Assembly (NCBI RefSeq): GCF_023073415.1 | Contig: NZ_JADPJL010000062.1 | Span: 124,001-188,000, forward strand | Length of the DNA: 64,000 bases | Reading direction: 5' to 3' | Source of the DNA: Bradyrhizobium sp. 190 | GTDB lineage: Bacteria; Pseudomonadota; Alphaproteobacteria; Rhizobiales; Xanthobacteraceae | Program-made: the position numbers and the translations under genes | The notes under the pieces: model-generated | What the model was told of the DNA's origin: nothing | Databases searched by the model: none | Seen by the model: only the letters and a program-made list of their open reading frames with translations | Part shown: in pieces, positions 1 through 8,804 of the stretch | Layout: each line of letters opens with the position of its first letter | Position numbering within the stretch: the stretch's first letter is position 1

Positions 1-8
1 GCCGATCA

Positions 9-830
9 TCATGCTTCGTCGGAAGCCGCGGCCTTGGCGAGCTTTCCATCGCGGATTTCGCTCAGTATGTCGGCGTTCTTGATGACGAGATTGGAGCCGT
101 GTGCGCTCAGGATTCCAAGCTCAGTAAACCGCTTGAGGCTGACGGTAACAGACTGGCGCGTCACGCCCGTCATATGCGCGAGATCGGCGTGCGTGAATGA
201 CGCGGCGATCAAGATGCCATGATGCTCGTCGACGCCGTACAAATTCATCAGATGCAGCAGGAGCTGCGCGAGCCGCTCGGTGGGCGAGCGCGTCCCGAGC
301 ATTTGCGCCAGCGCGGAATAGCATTGCCCCTTGAAGCTGAGGCCCTCGATGATACCGATAGCGAGCGCTGGGATCGTCATCACCATCCGCCGCAGTACAT
401 CGCCCGGCAAATGCAGCACCGTGCTGTTGACCGCTGCGATGCCCGACCAGACGTGCAGGCCCTGCTTGAAGACTTCCGGGCCGCCGACGAAATTGCCGGA
501 GTGCCAATAGGCTAGCGTGATCTCTCGGCCCGACGGCGCGGTGTAGAACACCTTGATGCGTCCGCTTTCGATCAGGAAGATGCCGTCTTGCGGACTGCCC
601 TGGCTGAACAGCTGCGCGCCGCGGTAGAGCACCCGGCGCTTGCCGGAGCCCAGCACATGCGCGATTTCAGTTTCCGTCAGTCCGCTGAACAAGTACGGCG
701 GCCCGTTGCGCTGGGTCCCGCCATCGGTCATCAGCAACGCGCCGAACTGCGCCGGCGCGCCGGCCTTGCCCGGAGCCGAGGCCGGTTGCGGTGGATGATG
801 CTTGCCGATCATGGGTCCGCTCGAAGCCAA
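9..830 (-). CDS. Crp/Fnr-family transcriptional regulator
   Basis: A 273-residue regulator with an N-terminal cyclic-nucleotide-binding-like beta-barrel (about residues 50-165; GRIKVFYTAPSGREITLAYW fits the family) and a C-terminal Crp-type winged helix (about 180-250, with THADLAHMTGVTRQSVTVSL as the helix-turn-helix). No cysteine cluster is seen in the N-terminus, so an oxygen-sensing FNR iron-sulfur centre is unlikely; the ligand is unknown. The first 35-40 residues are Pro/Ala rich and poorly conserved-looking, and internal Met codons at residues 7 and 34 are alternative starts. The gene stands alone, divergent from the DUF72 gene, with 285 bp between them. The target genes cannot be told from the sequence. 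Confidence 0.88.
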   Translation of the reverse strand: MASSGPMIGKHHPPQPASAPGKAGAPAQFGALLMTDGGTQRNGPPYLFSGLTETEIAHVLGSGKRRVLYRGAQLFSQGSPQDGIFLIESGRIKVFYTAPSGREITLAYWHSGNFVGGPEVFKQGLHVWSGIAAVNSTVLHLPGDVLRRMVMTIPALAIGIIEGLSFKGQCYSALAQMLGTRSPTERLAQLLLHLMNLYGVDEHHGILIAASFTHADLAHMTGVTRQSVTVSLKRFTELGILSAHGSNLVIKNADILSEIRDGKLAKAAASDEA

Positions 831-928
831 ACTAAATCCCTAACCTGCGTCGATACAGACGGAGAGCATCAGGCTCGACTGCCAGACCCTCTGGCCGGCA
901 TCGGCCTGCGATGCCGCATGCTTTGCAA

Positions 929-940
929 TTGGCGCGCCAA
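929..940. promoter_or_regulatory. 12-bp perfect palindrome TTGGCGCGCCAA in divergent intergenic region
   Basis: TTGGCGCGCCAA is its own reverse complement and lies about 100 bp upstream of the Crp/Fnr gene and about 175 bp upstream of the DUF72 gene. It could be an operator for either promoter, but a GC-rich genome produces such palindromes by chance. Apart from this, positions 831-1115 hold no gene that I can support. Confidence 0.25.
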
Positions 941-1115
941 GTGCCATGTTCATTGTCCGTCGAAGGAACTTCCGTGTCCATATCCCGGGCTGTCACACTT
1001 CGCCGCTATCCCGCGTTTCCGGAAGGTTGTCGCCCACTGCGACAAACTGGCCAATCAGGGCCGATTTGGTTAACATCCACCAGATCCTCCTCCCTCCGTT
1101 CCGACGAGTCCTCCC

Positions 1116-1940
1116 GTGAGCAAGCCTTCGAAATCGACCGCAAGAAATAGCGGCAACATCTTTATCGGCATCGGCGGCTGGACCTTCGAGCCGTGGCGCG
1201 GAGTGTTTTATCCTGAAAAGCTCACGCAGGCGAAGGAGCTGTCCTACGCCGCGTCGAAACTGACCTCGATCGAAATCAATGGCACCTATTACGGCTCGCA
1301 AAAGCCGGAGAGTTTTCGCAAATGGGCGCGCGAGGTGCCGGACGGCTTCGTGTTCTCGTTGAAGGGCCCGCGCTTCGCGACCAATCGTCGAGTGCTGGCG
1401 GAAGCCGGCGATTCCGTGAAACGCTTCTACGATTCCGGCGTGCTGGAGCTCGGCGACCGGCTCGGTCCGGTGCTGTGGCAGTTCGCGCCGACCAAAAAAT
1501 TCGACGAGGCCGATTTCGGCAAGTTCCTCGAACTGCTGCCGCGCAAACTCGAGGGACGCGCGCTACGGCACGTGGTCGAGGTGCGGCACGACAGTTTCTG
1601 CGTGCCTGACTTCATCGCATTGCTGCGCCAATTCGAGACGCCGGTCGTGTTCGCCGAGCACGGCAAATATCCGGCGATCGCCGACGTGGTCAGCGACTTC
1701 GTCTATGCGCGGCTGCAGAAGGGCAATGACGAGCTCAAGACCTGCTATCCGCCGAAGCAGCTCGACGCCTGGGCCAAGCGCTTTCAGGCCTGGGCCGGCG
1801 GCGGTGAGCCCGACGATCTGCCGCGCGTCGATGCCACGAAGCCCGCGAAGACGCCGCGCGACGTGTTCGCCTATGTCATCCACGAGGGCAAGGTGCGCGC
1901 GCCGGCGGGCGCAATGGAGCTGATCGAGCGCGTGAAGTAA
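1116..1940 (+). CDS. DUF72 family protein (YecE-like)
   Basis: A 274-residue protein of the DUF72 family, a TIM-barrel fold of unknown biochemical role. Visible family features are the N-terminal IGIGGWTFEPWRGVFYP block, IEINGTYYGSQKPESFRKWA, FSLKGPRFATN, LGPVLWQFAP and a histidine/aspartate-rich middle (HVVEVRHDSF). The start is a GTG. The first 15 residues, rich in Ser and Lys, precede the conserved domain, so the start could be slightly later. It is a single-gene unit; the next gene is convergent, with its stop codon only 3 bp beyond this one's. Membership of the family is clear; the function is not known. Confidence 0.85.
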   Translation: MSKPSKSTARNSGNIFIGIGGWTFEPWRGVFYPEKLTQAKELSYAASKLTSIEINGTYYGSQKPESFRKWAREVPDGFVFSLKGPRFATNRRVLAEAGDSVKRFYDSGVLELGDRLGPVLWQFAPTKKFDEADFGKFLELLPRKLEGRALRHVVEVRHDSFCVPDFIALLRQFETPVVFAEHGKYPAIADVVSDFVYARLQKGNDELKTCYPPKQLDAWAKRFQAWAGGGEPDDLPRVDATKPAKTPRDVFAYVIHEGKVRAPAGAMELIERVK

Positions 1941-1943
1941 CTC

Positions 1944-2912
1944 CTAATCCAGCTTGATGCCGGCCTCGCGGATCAGCTTGGTCCAGCTTTCGTATTCGGA
2001 GGCGATGAAGGCGTCGAGCTTGTCGTCAGGCAGATCCCACACCTCCCCGCCGCTCTTCTCAAAACGCTCCTTCAGGTCGGGCAGCGAGGCGCGGATGTCG
2101 CGGCGCAGCTTTGCGATGACGTCCGGCGGCGTCTTTGCGGGTGCGAATATCCCGAGCCAGGAATCGACGTCGAGGCCGGATACGCCGGCTTCCGACATCG
2201 TCGGCACGTCGGGCGCCAGCGGGCTGCGCTTCGATGACAGCAGCGCAATGCCCTTCGCCTGCCCGGACTGCACGTAAGGGAGCCCGGCGGCGTTCGAATC
2301 GAAAAACAGGTCGATGCGGCCGGCGAGCAGATCGGTGAAGGCCGGCGGTGAACCCTTGTAGGGCACTTCCAGGAATTTCACGCCCGCGGCTTTCATGAAG
2401 GCGGCGGCCACCAGATGCTGGCCGGTGCCGACGCCGGCTGTCGCGACGGAGATCGAGCCCGGGTTGGCCTTTGCGGCGGCGACGATGTCCGCCAGCTTGC
2501 CATGCGGCAAATCCTTGCGGCCGACCATCACGTAACCGAACTTGTAGATCAGTGCGACCGGCACGAAATCCTTGCGCGGATCGTAGGCGAGCTTCGAATA
2601 CAGCGCCGAATTGAACGCCATGTTGGAGAGCCCGCCGACCACCAGCGTGTAGCCATCCGGCTCGCTCTGGCTGGCCGCCTGCGTGCCGACCACGGTGCCG
2701 GCGCCCGGCTTGTTCTCGACCACGAAGGCCTGCCCCATCCGCTTCGACAGCGCGTCCGCAAGCTGCCGCCCGACCAGATCGTAACTGCCGCCGGGGCCGA
2801 TCGGGACGATGATTTTCACCGGGCGGTCGGGATAGCTGGTCTGGGCGTGCGCTGCGGCAACGCCGCAAAGCACGAGCGCGAGTGTTGTCAGCGAGCGGCT
2901 AATTCGGTTCAT
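1944..2912 (-). CDS. Bug-family (TctC-like) solute-binding protein
   Basis: A 322-residue periplasmic binding protein of the Bug/TctC family, the extracytoplasmic receptor of tripartite tricarboxylate transporters. The start at 2912 gives a signal peptide (MNRISRSLTTLALVLCGVAA, cleaved after AHA), followed by the family opening YPDRPVKIIVPIGPGG and the LPHG, VPYKGSPPAFTDLLAGRID and PTMSEAGV blocks. A GGGGGA ribosome-binding site precedes this ATG; the reading frame stays open about 700 bp further upstream, but that part has no Bug homology. No TctA or TctB membrane subunits are nearby, which is usual for the expanded Bug families. The ligand is unknown, probably a carboxylate. Confidence 0.9.
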   Translation of the reverse strand: MNRISRSLTTLALVLCGVAAAHAQTSYPDRPVKIIVPIGPGGSYDLVGRQLADALSKRMGQAFVVENKPGAGTVVGTQAASQSEPDGYTLVVGGLSNMAFNSALYSKLAYDPRKDFVPVALIYKFGYVMVGRKDLPHGKLADIVAAAKANPGSISVATAGVGTGQHLVAAAFMKAAGVKFLEVPYKGSPPAFTDLLAGRIDLFFDSNAAGLPYVQSGQAKGIALLSSKRSPLAPDVPTMSEAGVSGLDVDSWLGIFAPAKTPPDVIAKLRRDIRASLPDLKERFEKSGGEVWDLPDDKLDAFIASEYESWTKLIREAGIKLD

Positions 2913-3050
2913 CTGTCCCCCAGCGAGAATGGCCATCGACTGGCTCTTTGGCAGGACTATGCGACACGCCGCTTCCGGCCGCAACGCGGATGTAGCAATC
3001 GATCGACCATTACCGTAGCCTTGCGCCAGCGACATAATGTCTGGATCGAC

Positions 3051-3515
3051 ATGGCCCGCAAGACCAAACGCCTCTTCACCATCGGCTATGAGCACACGCC
3101 GGCGAAGGCGGTGCTCGATGAACTCGAAGCCGCAGGCGTCAAGCTGCTGGTGGACGTGCGCGCGGTCGCGTCCTCGCGGCGGCCGGGGTTCTCCAAGAAT
3201 CAACTTGCGGCCGGCTTCGACGAGCGCGGTATTTCCTATCTGCACCTGAAGGGCCTCGGGACGCCGAAGAGTGGTCGCGAAGCGGCGCGCAGCGGGAAGT
3301 TCGGCCTGCTGCACAAAATCTATTCGGCACATCTGAAGACGGTGCAGGCCAAGGAGGAACTCGATGAGCTGTCGGCGCTGGTGAACAAATCCGGTCCGGT
3401 GTGCATTCTCTGTTATGAGCGCGACCACACCCAGTGCCACCGGCAATGGATCGCCGAGATCATCGAGGAGCGCGACGGCGTGAAGGTGGAGAATCTGGTG
3501 GCGCCGCAGGTGTAG
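3051..3515 (+). CDS. DUF488 domain protein
   Basis: A 154-residue DUF488 protein. The signature segments are FTIGYEHTPAKAVLDELEAA, LLVDVRAVASSRRPGFSKN, SYLHLKGLGTPK and CILCYERDHTQCHRQWIAE near the C-terminus, where the Cys and His residues are typical of the family. The ATG at 3051 begins a Lys/Arg-rich MARKTKRLF start close to the domain; the frame is open far upstream, but that is antisense to the Bug gene and is ignored. The gene is divergent from the Bug gene. The family function is not established. A palindromic repeat begins 5 bp after its stop codon. Confidence 0.85.
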   Translation: MARKTKRLFTIGYEHTPAKAVLDELEAAGVKLLVDVRAVASSRRPGFSKNQLAAGFDERGISYLHLKGLGTPKSGREAARSGKFGLLHKIYSAHLKTVQAKEELDELSALVNKSGPVCILCYERDHTQCHRQWIAEIIEERDGVKVENLVAPQV

Positions 3516-3519
3516 AACC

Positions 3520-3608
3520 GTAGCCCGGATGGAGCGCAGCGCAATCCGGGAACGGTGCCGCAGGCGGATCGACCTGCCCCGGATTACGCTGCGCTCCATC
3601 CGGGCTAC
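3520..3608. repeat. Palindromic REP-type repeat (family A, copy 1)
   Basis: A long hairpin whose arms read GTAGCCCGGATGGAGCGCAG and its near-exact reverse complement, enclosing a short loop. The same arm sequence occurs at 9704-9823 and, in shortened form, at 11529-11565. It lies between the convergent DUF488 and PhzF genes and could double as a bidirectional transcription terminator. Confidence 0.85.
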
Positions 3609-3615
3609 GAAGCGA

Positions 3616-4530
3616 CTACCCCTTTCCATCAAGCCGGAACGTTCCTTCCATTATCTGCACGCAGCTTCCGCCGACATGAGTGGAGACAATCGCACCATCT
3701 TTCTTGCGGACGCGCGTCAGCAACAGGCTCGGCCGGCCCATGTCGACGCCCTGCCCGATCTTCAATCGCAGTTCGCCGTCCTTGATGTCGTCGAGATCGG
3801 CAAGCAGCGCCGCGGCAGCTGCCGTCGCGCTGCCGGTCGCCGGATCTTCGGACAGTCCGCTGGCACCGGGGTGAAACATCCGCGCCTGCAGCTCGCATGG
3901 CTTTTCGCCTTCCGGTACGTCGCGGGTATAGAAGTAGACGGCGTCGCTGCCGTCACACGGGAAGGTTTTCGCGAACGCCGCAGCATCGGGCCGAGCCCGT
4001 CGTAGCGCCTCGCGGGAGGCGACCTCGACGGCCAGGAACGACAGCCCGACCGAGATGATCTGCGGTGGATGCCGGTCGGTGTTGACGTCGCTCGCCGAAA
4101 GCGAGAGGCAGGCCGCGGCTTGTTCGACGGGAAGATTCGACATCCGCTTCAGCGGCTGCGGCGCGGTGAATTCGGTGCTGATGACCTTGCCTTGCTCCGT
4201 CACGATCTCGACCGGCACGAGGCCCGCGCCCTCCTCGAATAGCAGCCGCGCCCGGGTTTTTGCCGCCAGCGTCGCCAGCACGAAGGCGGTGCCGACGTTT
4301 GGGTGGCCTGCAAACGGAAGCTCCCGGTTCACCGTGAAGATGCGCACCTGCGCGTCGTGGGCGGGATCGGCCGGCGGCAGCACGAAGGTCGTCTCCGAAT
4401 AATTGAACTCGGTGGCGACCGCCTGCATCTGTTCGGTCGACAGCCCGCCGGCATCGAGCACCACGGCAAGCGGATTGCCGCCGAAGGCGCGGTCGGTAAA
4501 AACGTCCACAGTGATATAACGCCGCTGCAT
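3616..4530 (-). CDS. PhzF family isomerase/epimerase-like protein
   Basis: A 304-residue member of the PhzF superfamily, related to phenazine biosynthesis isomerase and diaminopimelate epimerase-like folds. Family marks are the N-terminal VDVFTDRAFGGNPLAVV, the catalytic Glu region FNYSETTFVLPP, LPFAGHPNVGTAFVLA and DPATGSATAAAAALL. Length is normal for the family. No phenazine genes are in the window, so the substrate is unknown and a housekeeping or metabolite-repair role is as likely as antibiotic synthesis. It is separated from the upstream minus-strand cyclase gene by 12 bp and may be co-transcribed with it. Confidence 0.88.
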   Translation of the reverse strand: MQRRYITVDVFTDRAFGGNPLAVVLDAGGLSTEQMQAVATEFNYSETTFVLPPADPAHDAQVRIFTVNRELPFAGHPNVGTAFVLATLAAKTRARLLFEEGAGLVPVEIVTEQGKVISTEFTAPQPLKRMSNLPVEQAAACLSLSASDVNTDRHPPQIISVGLSFLAVEVASREALRRARPDAAAFAKTFPCDGSDAVYFYTRDVPEGEKPCELQARMFHPGASGLSEDPATGSATAAAAALLADLDDIKDGELRLKIGQGVDMGRPSLLLTRVRKKDGAIVSTHVGGSCVQIMEGTFRLDGKG

Positions 4531-4542
4531 TTCGATACTCCC

Positions 4543-5853
4543 CTATCCTAACCGCCACACGGCCATCGGCCGCTCATAGCCCCTGACCTCGACCTCGCCG
4601 AGCGAGATGGCATCGCCGCAGGCTTCGCCGAGCGCATCGCGAACCGCCTCCGAGATCAGGAACTGCGAATTGAAGTCCTTGTTGAGCGCCTCTAACCGCG
4701 AGGCGAAATTCACGGTGTCGCCGATCACAGTGTATTCCTTGCGCCGGGGCGAGCCGATGCTGCCGGCGACCACCTCGCCGATGTGAATGCCGATGCCGAT
4801 CCGCAGCGGCCAGCTCGTCGTTTCGTTGACCCGTTCATTGGCTTCCAGCATTTCACGCGCCGCAGCGACAGCCCGGTGCGCGGGGTCCGCGGCCTCCAGC
4901 GGCGCGCCGAACAACGCCAGGAATCCATCGCCCAGAAACTTGTTCACGATTCCGCCATGGCGATCGAGAATCTCGACCAAAATGGCAAAGGCGCCGTCTA
5001 GCCGGTCCACCACTTCCTGCGGCGAGCGCGACCGCGCGCCGGCGGTGAAGCTGCGGAAATCGACGAACATGACGGCGACGTGGCGAATGTCGCTGTCGGT
5101 CTTGGTGCCCTCGGCCATCAGCCGCTCGACTACCTGCGGCGAAACGTGCTGGCCGAACAGGTTGGTGATGCGGTCACGCGCGGTCGCCGCCTTGATACTC
5201 GCCTCGAACTGCCGACGTAGCTGCATGCCGACCGCACCGGCCAACATGCCGCAGATCAAAAGGATCAGGCTGCGCGCGCCGTGATAGTGGAAACTCGCTT
5301 CCGGCGCACTATGGCCCGCCGGATGGTAGAACATTGCCATCCAGAGCAGCTGCGCCGCCGCAACGAAGCCGGTGAAGGTCGACAGCCAGAAATCCAGCCG
5401 CAGCGTCGAGAGGATGATGAAGATGAAATAGATGAACGGTCCAACGAAGCCGAGCGCTGCTTCCGAACCCATGCTGTTGATCTGCAGCGCGAGCGCAGCG
5501 GTCGGCATCGACGTCTCGATACAGGCGCTGAGATAGCGGCGAAACTTCGGTATATCGTGGTGGACCTCGAGGTGCCTGCTGATGACAGCGTGGACCCAGA
5601 GCTCGAACAGGATGAACGGCACGACGACGGCGTAGAGGTAAAGCGGATTGAGGTTGCCGTGCCAGAGCCGGATTACCGCATCGGGCGCAAAGAAAAAGAT
5701 GCTCCCGGAGATGAGTGACAGCAGCACCACTGTCCCGATCAGCGCCTTGATGCGGATCAATTCGGTGCGCAGCACTTCCTGCGTGAGCGCGTGCTCGAAG
5801 TCGGTGGGTATCACCGCCGGCTTCTTGCCTCCCCATGGCACGAAAATTACCAT
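4543..5853 (-). CDS. Membrane-anchored class III adenylate/guanylate cyclase
   Basis: A 436-residue protein with several hydrophobic segments in the first 220 residues (about 38-57, 68-90, 103-122, 130-150, 155-175, 190-215) and a C-terminal class III nucleotide cyclase domain (about 245-425). The metal-binding aspartates lie in AVMFVDFRSFTAG and FLGDGFLALFG. The ATP-fold segments GIGIHIGEVVAGSIG and YTVIGDTVNFASRLEALN are intact, so it is probably active. Whether it makes cAMP or cGMP cannot be decided by eye. A short helix connects the membrane part to the catalytic domain. It shares direction with the PhzF gene downstream. Confidence 0.88.
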   Translation of the reverse strand: MVIFVPWGGKKPAVIPTDFEHALTQEVLRTELIRIKALIGTVVLLSLISGSIFFFAPDAVIRLWHGNLNPLYLYAVVVPFILFELWVHAVISRHLEVHHDIPKFRRYLSACIETSMPTAALALQINSMGSEAALGFVGPFIYFIFIILSTLRLDFWLSTFTGFVAAAQLLWMAMFYHPAGHSAPEASFHYHGARSLILLICGMLAGAVGMQLRRQFEASIKAATARDRITNLFGQHVSPQVVERLMAEGTKTDSDIRHVAVMFVDFRSFTAGARSRSPQEVVDRLDGAFAILVEILDRHGGIVNKFLGDGFLALFGAPLEAADPAHRAVAAAREMLEANERVNETTSWPLRIGIGIHIGEVVAGSIGSPRRKEYTVIGDTVNFASRLEALNKDFNSQFLISEAVRDALGEACGDAISLGEVEVRGYERPMAVWRLG

Positions 5854-5914
5854 CTCCGTCTAAACCCAAATTGCACCGAACAAAACCGCCGATTGCATCA
5901 GGCGCGCGTTCACC

Positions 5915-7081
5915 TCAGTCCAGCGTACGGCGGAAACGTGTAACCGCAATCGTCATTGCCAGCAACATCAGGGCAATGAGTGCAATCGTGTCGTATTGTA
6001 GGTTGGAAGGCGCAGCGCCCTTCAGCATGATGGCGCGGACGATGCGGATGTAGTGCGTCAGCGGCAGCCCCTCGCCGAGATACTGCGCCCAGACCGGCAT
6101 GCCTGCGAACGGAAACATGAATCCGGACAGGAGAATGCTGGGCAGGAAGAACATCATCGACATCTGCATCGCCTGCAACTGGTTCTGCACGATGGTGGAG
6201 AAGGTGTAGCCGATCGATAGGTTGGTGGTGATGAACAGCGTCGTCAGAACAGCCAGCAGCGCCACGCTGCCGAGGATCGGCACCCCGAACAGCAGGACCC
6301 CGATGCCGACGATCAGCGTCGCCTGGATGAAGCCGACGATCACGTAGGGAATGATCTTGCCGAACATCACCTCCACTGGCCTGATCGGCATCGACAGCAG
6401 GCTCTCCATGGTGCCGCGTTCGATCTCGCGCGTCACGGATAGTGCCGTGAAGATCAGCATGGTCATGGTCAGGATGGTGCCGACCAGGCCCGGCACGATA
6501 TTGAGCCGCGATTCCGCGGCCGGGTTGTAGCGGGCATGCGCCCTGATCTCGAACGGGAGCTCCGGCGGATCGCCGATGTGAAGGTCGTGCGCGAGCGCGG
6601 TCTGCACCACCATGCCGAGCGATCCGAGTGCCGAGCCGGCCGCGACCGGATCGGTGGCGTCAGCCGCGACCAGCAGCGCCGGCTTGTCGCCGCGCCGCAC
6701 CGCGCGTTCGAAGCCGCGCGGGATCTCGACCCCGAATAGCACCTTGCCGGACTGCAGGAGGTCGTCGAACTCGGCGACGCTGTGCACTTCGCGGGTGAAT
6801 CGGAAGTAGCTGGTATTCTCCAGCGCCTTCAGCACCGAGCGCGCCAGATCGCTGTCCTCCTGGATCAATACCGCCGTCGGCAGATGGCGCGGCGTGGTGT
6901 TGATGGCGTAGCCGAACAGCAATAGCTGCATCACCGGGATCATCACGATCATCGCGAACGAGACGCGGTCGCGCCGGAGCTGAATGAATTCCTTGACCAG
7001 CATCGCATAGCTGCGCCGCCAAAAGCCAAAGGCCGGCTCGCTGCCGCCGCGATCTTGATTGGTCGTCTCTATTGCACTCAT
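5915..7081 (-). CDS. ABC-2 type transporter permease (drug efflux, YhhJ/YbhR-like)
   Basis: A 388-residue permease with one N-terminal membrane helix (about 45-65, after the LVKEFIQLRRD motif), a large extracytoplasmic domain and five C-terminal helices (about 195-385). The segments REIERGTMESLLSMPIRP and SIGYTFSTIVQNQLQAMQMS are characteristic of the ABC-2 permease family. Its first 4 bp overlap the end of the ATPase gene (ATGA), indicating translational coupling. Only one permease is encoded, where Escherichia coli YbhFSR has two, so it may act as a homodimer. It is inferred to export hydrophobic drugs or similar compounds together with the next two genes. Confidence 0.9.
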   Translation of the reverse strand: MSAIETTNQDRGGSEPAFGFWRRSYAMLVKEFIQLRRDRVSFAMIVMIPVMQLLLFGYAINTTPRHLPTAVLIQEDSDLARSVLKALENTSYFRFTREVHSVAEFDDLLQSGKVLFGVEIPRGFERAVRRGDKPALLVAADATDPVAAGSALGSLGMVVQTALAHDLHIGDPPELPFEIRAHARYNPAAESRLNIVPGLVGTILTMTMLIFTALSVTREIERGTMESLLSMPIRPVEVMFGKIIPYVIVGFIQATLIVGIGVLLFGVPILGSVALLAVLTTLFITTNLSIGYTFSTIVQNQLQAMQMSMMFFLPSILLSGFMFPFAGMPVWAQYLGEGLPLTHYIRIVRAIMLKGAAPSNLQYDTIALIALMLLAMTIAVTRFRRTLD

Positions 7082-8022
7082 TGGAAGTTGTCCTTTGAGC
7101 GGGTCATGAGATCGATGAACACGTCTTCCAGCGAGGGCTCGCTATCCTGCCACTGCCATCCCCTCGTATTGCGATAGGGAGCGATGGTCGCTTCAAGCGC
7201 GGGCTTGTCGCGCCCCGAGACGTGCAGGCTGGTGCCGAATGGCGCCACCATGTCGATACCGGGCTTGCCTGCGAGTTCGGCCGCGAGCCCGTTGAGGTCG
7301 TCGCCGGAGACCGTCCAGGTCGACAGCGCCGATTTCGCGATCACCTCGTCCACCGTGCCGTGCGCCAGCAAATGGCCATAGGCGATATAGGCGATCTCGT
7401 GACAGCGCTCGGCCTCGTCCATGTAGTGGGTCGAGACCAGCACCGTCAGCCCTTCGGCGGCGAGCGCGTGGATCTCGTTCCAGAAATCGCGCCGCGCCTT
7501 GGGGTCGACGCCGGCGGTCGGCTCGTCCAGCAGCAGCAATTGCGGATTGGGCAGCGTGCAGGCGCCGAGCGCCAGCCGCTGCTTCCAGCCGCCCGAAAGC
7601 TCACCGGCGAGCTGCTCCTCGCGGCCGTTCAAGCCGATACGCTGGATCATCTCGCGTGCCGCGCCCCGCGCATCGCGCAGGCCGTAAAGCCGTGCGACGA
7701 ATTCGAGGTTCTCGCGCACCGAGAGATCCTGATACAGGCTGAATCGCTGCGTCATGTAGCCGACCAGGCGCTTGATCTTGTCGGCGTCGCGGCGGATGTC
7801 GTAGCCGAGACAGGTCCCCTCGCCGGCGTCAGGCGTCAGCAACCCGCACAGCATGCGGATGGTGGTGGTCTTGCCGGAGCCGTTGGGTCCAAGGAAACCG
7901 TAGATCGAGCCGCGCTTCACCTGCATCGAAAGGTCATGCACGACCTCGCGGCCGCCGAACGATTTTGACAGGCCCTCGACGTTGATGGCGATATCGGGGC
8001 CTGATGCAGGAGCCGGACTCAT
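7078..8022 (-). CDS. ABC transporter ATP-binding protein (drug efflux)
   Basis: A 314-residue ATPase with Walker A GPNGSGKTTTIRM, a signature LSGGWKQRLALG (Trp where Gln is usual), Walker B LLLLDEPTAGVD and the switch His in LVSTHYMDEAE. The C-terminal 90 residues follow the nucleotide-binding domain and end with SLEDVFIDLMTR, typical of the CcmA/DrrA-like drug-efflux group. It overlaps both neighbours by 4 bp and forms the energy module of the exporter encoded with the permease and the HlyD-like lipoprotein. The start at 8022 gives MSPAPASGPDIAINVEGLSK, a normal opening. Confidence 0.92.
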   Translation of the reverse strand: MSPAPASGPDIAINVEGLSKSFGGREVVHDLSMQVKRGSIYGFLGPNGSGKTTTIRMLCGLLTPDAGEGTCLGYDIRRDADKIKRLVGYMTQRFSLYQDLSVRENLEFVARLYGLRDARGAAREMIQRIGLNGREEQLAGELSGGWKQRLALGACTLPNPQLLLLDEPTAGVDPKARRDFWNEIHALAAEGLTVLVSTHYMDEAERCHEIAYIAYGHLLAHGTVDEVIAKSALSTWTVSGDDLNGLAAELAGKPGIDMVAPFGTSLHVSGRDKPALEATIAPYRNTRGWQWQDSEPSLEDVFIDLMTRSKDNFQ

Positions 8023-8804
8023 CGCTTGTCCGCCATTGGCGTTCGAGGATTGAGAAACACGCTGATCGGCTGGCCGACGCGCAGGACATCAGGCCGGCTC
8101 GGCCGCGCCTGGATCAGATAGACCAGCTTGTTGCGCTCATCGAGGCTGTAGATCACCGGCGGGGTGTATTCGGCCGTGGTCGCAATAAAGTAGATCTTTG
8201 CGGTGAGGTCGGCCGCGCAATTGTCGCAGGTCACCCTCACCTCGTCACCGATCGCAAGCTTCGGCAGTTCCGTCTCCGGCACGAAGAAGCGCAGCTTCAT
8301 GTTGCCGGGTGGCATGATCGACAACACCGGCCGCTGCGCCGGCACCATTTCGCCTTCGCGGAAGTAGATCTGCTGGATGGTGCCGCCGACCGGCGCAAAG
8401 CCGCTACGCCGCGCCAGCCGGGTCTGCGAGGTGTTGACGCGGGCTTCTGCCACACGCAACGCCGAGGTCGCGGAATCGAGGTTGGCTTGGGTGCCGGAAC
8501 CGGTCTTGCTCAACGACGACGCGCGATCGAAGGTCTGCTGTGCATTGGCGAGCGTGGCCTTGTTCTGATTGAGGTCGGCCTGCTGCAGGTCGTCGTCGAC
8601 CGAATAGAGCTGCATGCCGGGCTTCACCTCGTCGCCCTCGCGCACGGTGAGCTTGGTGACGCGGCCGGTCTCATCGGGACTGACGAAGATCATGTCGGCC
8701 TCGACCCAGCCCTGAAAACCGGGATCCTTGCGCTCCTTGCAACCCGTGAGCACGGCAGCGAGCGCCAGCGCAGCCAGGATCGTTATCGTTCGCGACGAGG
8801 TCAT
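8019..8804 (-). CDS. HlyD-family membrane-fusion lipoprotein
   Basis: A 261-residue periplasmic adaptor. The N-terminus has a lipoprotein signal with lipobox LTGC (Cys22), followed by a biotinyl-lipoyl-like strand (GWVEADMIFVSPDETGRV), a coiled-coil hairpin (about 75-125, QADLNQNKATLANAQQTFDR) and a beta-barrel part (GEMVPAQRPVLSIMPPGNMK). It would link the ABC-2 permease to an outer-membrane channel. It overlaps the ATPase and TetR genes by 4 bp each. No TolC-like gene is in the window. Confidence 0.9.
   Translation of the reverse strand: MTSSRTITILAALALAAVLTGCKERKDPGFQGWVEADMIFVSPDETGRVTKLTVREGDEVKPGMQLYSVDDDLQQADLNQNKATLANAQQTFDRASSLSKTGSGTQANLDSATSALRVAEARVNTSQTRLARRSGFAPVGGTIQQIYFREGEMVPAQRPVLSIMPPGNMKLRFFVPETELPKLAIGDEVRVTCDNCAADLTAKIYFIATTAEYTPPVIYSLDERNKLVYLIQARPSRPDVLRVGQPISVFLNPRTPMADKR

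Noticed and set aside
2913..3632. Long upstream extension of the Bug-protein frame
   Set aside because: It lies before the signal peptide and antisense to the DUF488 gene; the ATG at 2912 has a ribosome-binding site and starts the signal peptide.
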